Below, one piece after another: positions 62,990-64,000 of a stretch of 64,000 nucleotides of DNA (its first letter is position 1; the number at the start of each line of letters is the position of its first letter). The notes beneath the pieces were generated by a model. The model was not told where the DNA came from and did not search any database. It saw only the letters and a program-made list of their open reading frames with translations. The position numbers were made by a program, and so were the translations under genes. Where the stretch lies: contig NW_023503423.1 in the NCBI RefSeq assembly GCF_014529535.1, positions 8,393,340 through 8,457,339 on the forward strand, given 5' to 3'. The DNA comes from Bradysia coprophila (Eukaryota; Arthropoda; Insecta; Diptera; Sciaridae).

Positions 62990-64000
62990 GTAGAGGGAAA
63001 AATTCTAAGATATACTGTGTAAAAATTATTGCTTTCGGTCATTTGCTCTCGGAGCAATAACTGTTGAAAGTCAAAATTCCACCATTTTCGAAGAGTAATA
63101 TATCCCTGACAAAGTGACCGACCCAGCCAGTTAAGATTGATTCTAGACGCGGTTAGTAAGCTCTTTCGAATGACGAAAAAAAAAATTGAAAAAGTTCTTT
63201 TATGGTACATTTTTAGAGAAGTTACTTTTTCCGCTACCCTCGGTGAAATTTGGCCACTTCTGTACCTTTCTGGTAGCCTTGTTTCAAACTTATTTGCCCC
63301 CAATATTATAGCCTGAGGAATAAGCTTTTCAACGATACCAAACATGCCATACTTGATCCACAACAGGTACTGTTTATGATTCAGTTTTCAATCGAAGTCA
63401 GTCTACTCGAAAATCTGGAGCCCTCGAAAACGAAATTATTAAATTTAAAGATTTTTTTGAAAAGAAGTGGACTTTAATGACTCTCTGAGTCAGTACCATA
63501 CATATAATTAAGTAAAAAACTTTCAATTGTAATATTAACTTGAAATTTAATAATTTCGTTTTCAAGGGCTTCAGATTTGCGAGTAGACTGACTTCGATTG
63601 AAAACTGAATCATCAACAGTACCTGTTGTGGATCAAGTATGGCATGTTTGGTATCGTTGAAAAGCTTATTCCTCAGGCTATAATATTAGGGGCAAATAAG
63701 TTTGAAACAAGGCTACCAGAAAGGTACAGAAGTGGCCAAATTTCACCGAGGGTAGCGGAAAAAGTAACTTCTCTAAAAATGTACCATAAAAGAACTTTTT
63801 CAAATTTTCTTTTTCGTCATTCGAAAGAGCTTACTAACCGCGTCTAGAATCAATCTTAACTGGCTGGGTCGGTCACTTTGTCAGGGATATATTACTCTTC
63901 GAAAATGGTGAAATTTTGACTTTCAACAGTTATTGCTCCGAGAGCAAATGACCGAAAGCAATAATTTTTACACAGTATATCTTAGAATTTTTCCCTCTAC
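62990..64000. repeat. ~1-kb palindrome (arms ~470 bp), cut by the window edge
   Basis: 62990-63460 and 63530-64000 are reverse complements with few differences, centred at about 63495. GTAGAGGGAAAAATTCTAAG at 62990 is matched exactly in reverse at the last bases of the window. The spacer is about 70 bp. The mirrored open frames (MWIKYGMFGIVEK... on both strands) arise from the symmetry and resemble no known protein. The arms still match at base 64000, so the element probably extends beyond the window on one or both sides. Confidence 0.9.

Noticed and set aside
62977..63847. Matching proteins MWIKYGMFGIVEK... on both strands taken as duplicated genes
   Set aside because: The similarity follows from the palindrome; the frames diverge in the middle and look like no known protein.

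Overview
This is a 64 kb piece of an AT-rich animal nuclear genome, almost certainly an insect and probably a lower (nematoceran) dipteran. The reasons are an odorant receptor of the insect 7tm_6 type, a ZAD-type C2H2 zinc-finger gene, an fs(1)h-like BET gene with short and long isoforms, very short GT-AG introns (one of 51 bp), and RNase H-bearing and Jockey/CR1-like LINE fragments. The species assignment is inference. I saw no tRNA, rRNA or CRISPR.

Five genes are supported by reading frames that stay consistent across GT-AG junctions. (1) 5541-10786 (+): a ZAD plus ten-finger C2H2 protein, 8 exons, 569 aa by my model. (2) 18417-19517 (-): an unrecognised secreted protein with a TATA-box promoter and a 51-bp in-frame intron. 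(3) 29626-47742 (+): fs(1)h (BRD2/3/4 family). It has two bromodomains, an ET domain, a Ser-rich block and a long C-terminal part with the P-TEFb-binding-type end. Twelve coding exons give 1341 aa, and reading through one donor site gives an 817-aa short isoform. (4) 53450-54799 (+): an odorant receptor, 4 exons, 385 aa. (5) 55915-60859 (+): a full-length ABCB/P-glycoprotein transporter, 13 exons, 1289 aa, with a degenerate ABC signature in NBD1.

The space between and inside these genes is crowded with non-autonomous elements. Several can be delimited to the base from terminal inverted repeats (TIRs) and target-site duplications (TSDs). They include hAT-like MITEs with 8-bp TSDs (14.3, 15.7 and 17.1-17.6 kb), a family with 7-bp TSDs (4.7 and 61.9 kb), TA-flanked MITEs (12.6 and 14.0 kb), a TTAA-flanked MITE in an fs(1)h intron, foldback-like or composite elements carrying internal tandem repeats (2.2-3.6 and 4.3-5.2 kb), and long hairpins (20.3, 21.6, 34.0 and 63-64 kb). 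LINE fragments lie at 1.3, 11.6, 12.8 and 54.9 kb.

Region by region: 0-5.2 kb is repeat-rich; 5.3-11.1 kb is the zinc-finger gene; 11.6-18.3 kb is a MITE/LINE graveyard; 18.4-19.6 kb is the secreted-protein gene; 20-22 kb holds two hairpins; 22.4-49.3 kb is the fs(1)h transcription unit with probable upstream non-coding sequence; 49.7-53.2 kb is repeats; 53.4-54.8 kb is the receptor; 55.9-60.9 kb is the transporter; 61-64 kb is repeats ending in a large palindrome cut by the window edge. The genes do not form a pathway. The most unusual points are the near-perfect transcribed hairpin inside an fs(1)h intron, two different MITEs stacked at one 8-bp target, the 1-kb palindrome, and the altered transporter signature motif.
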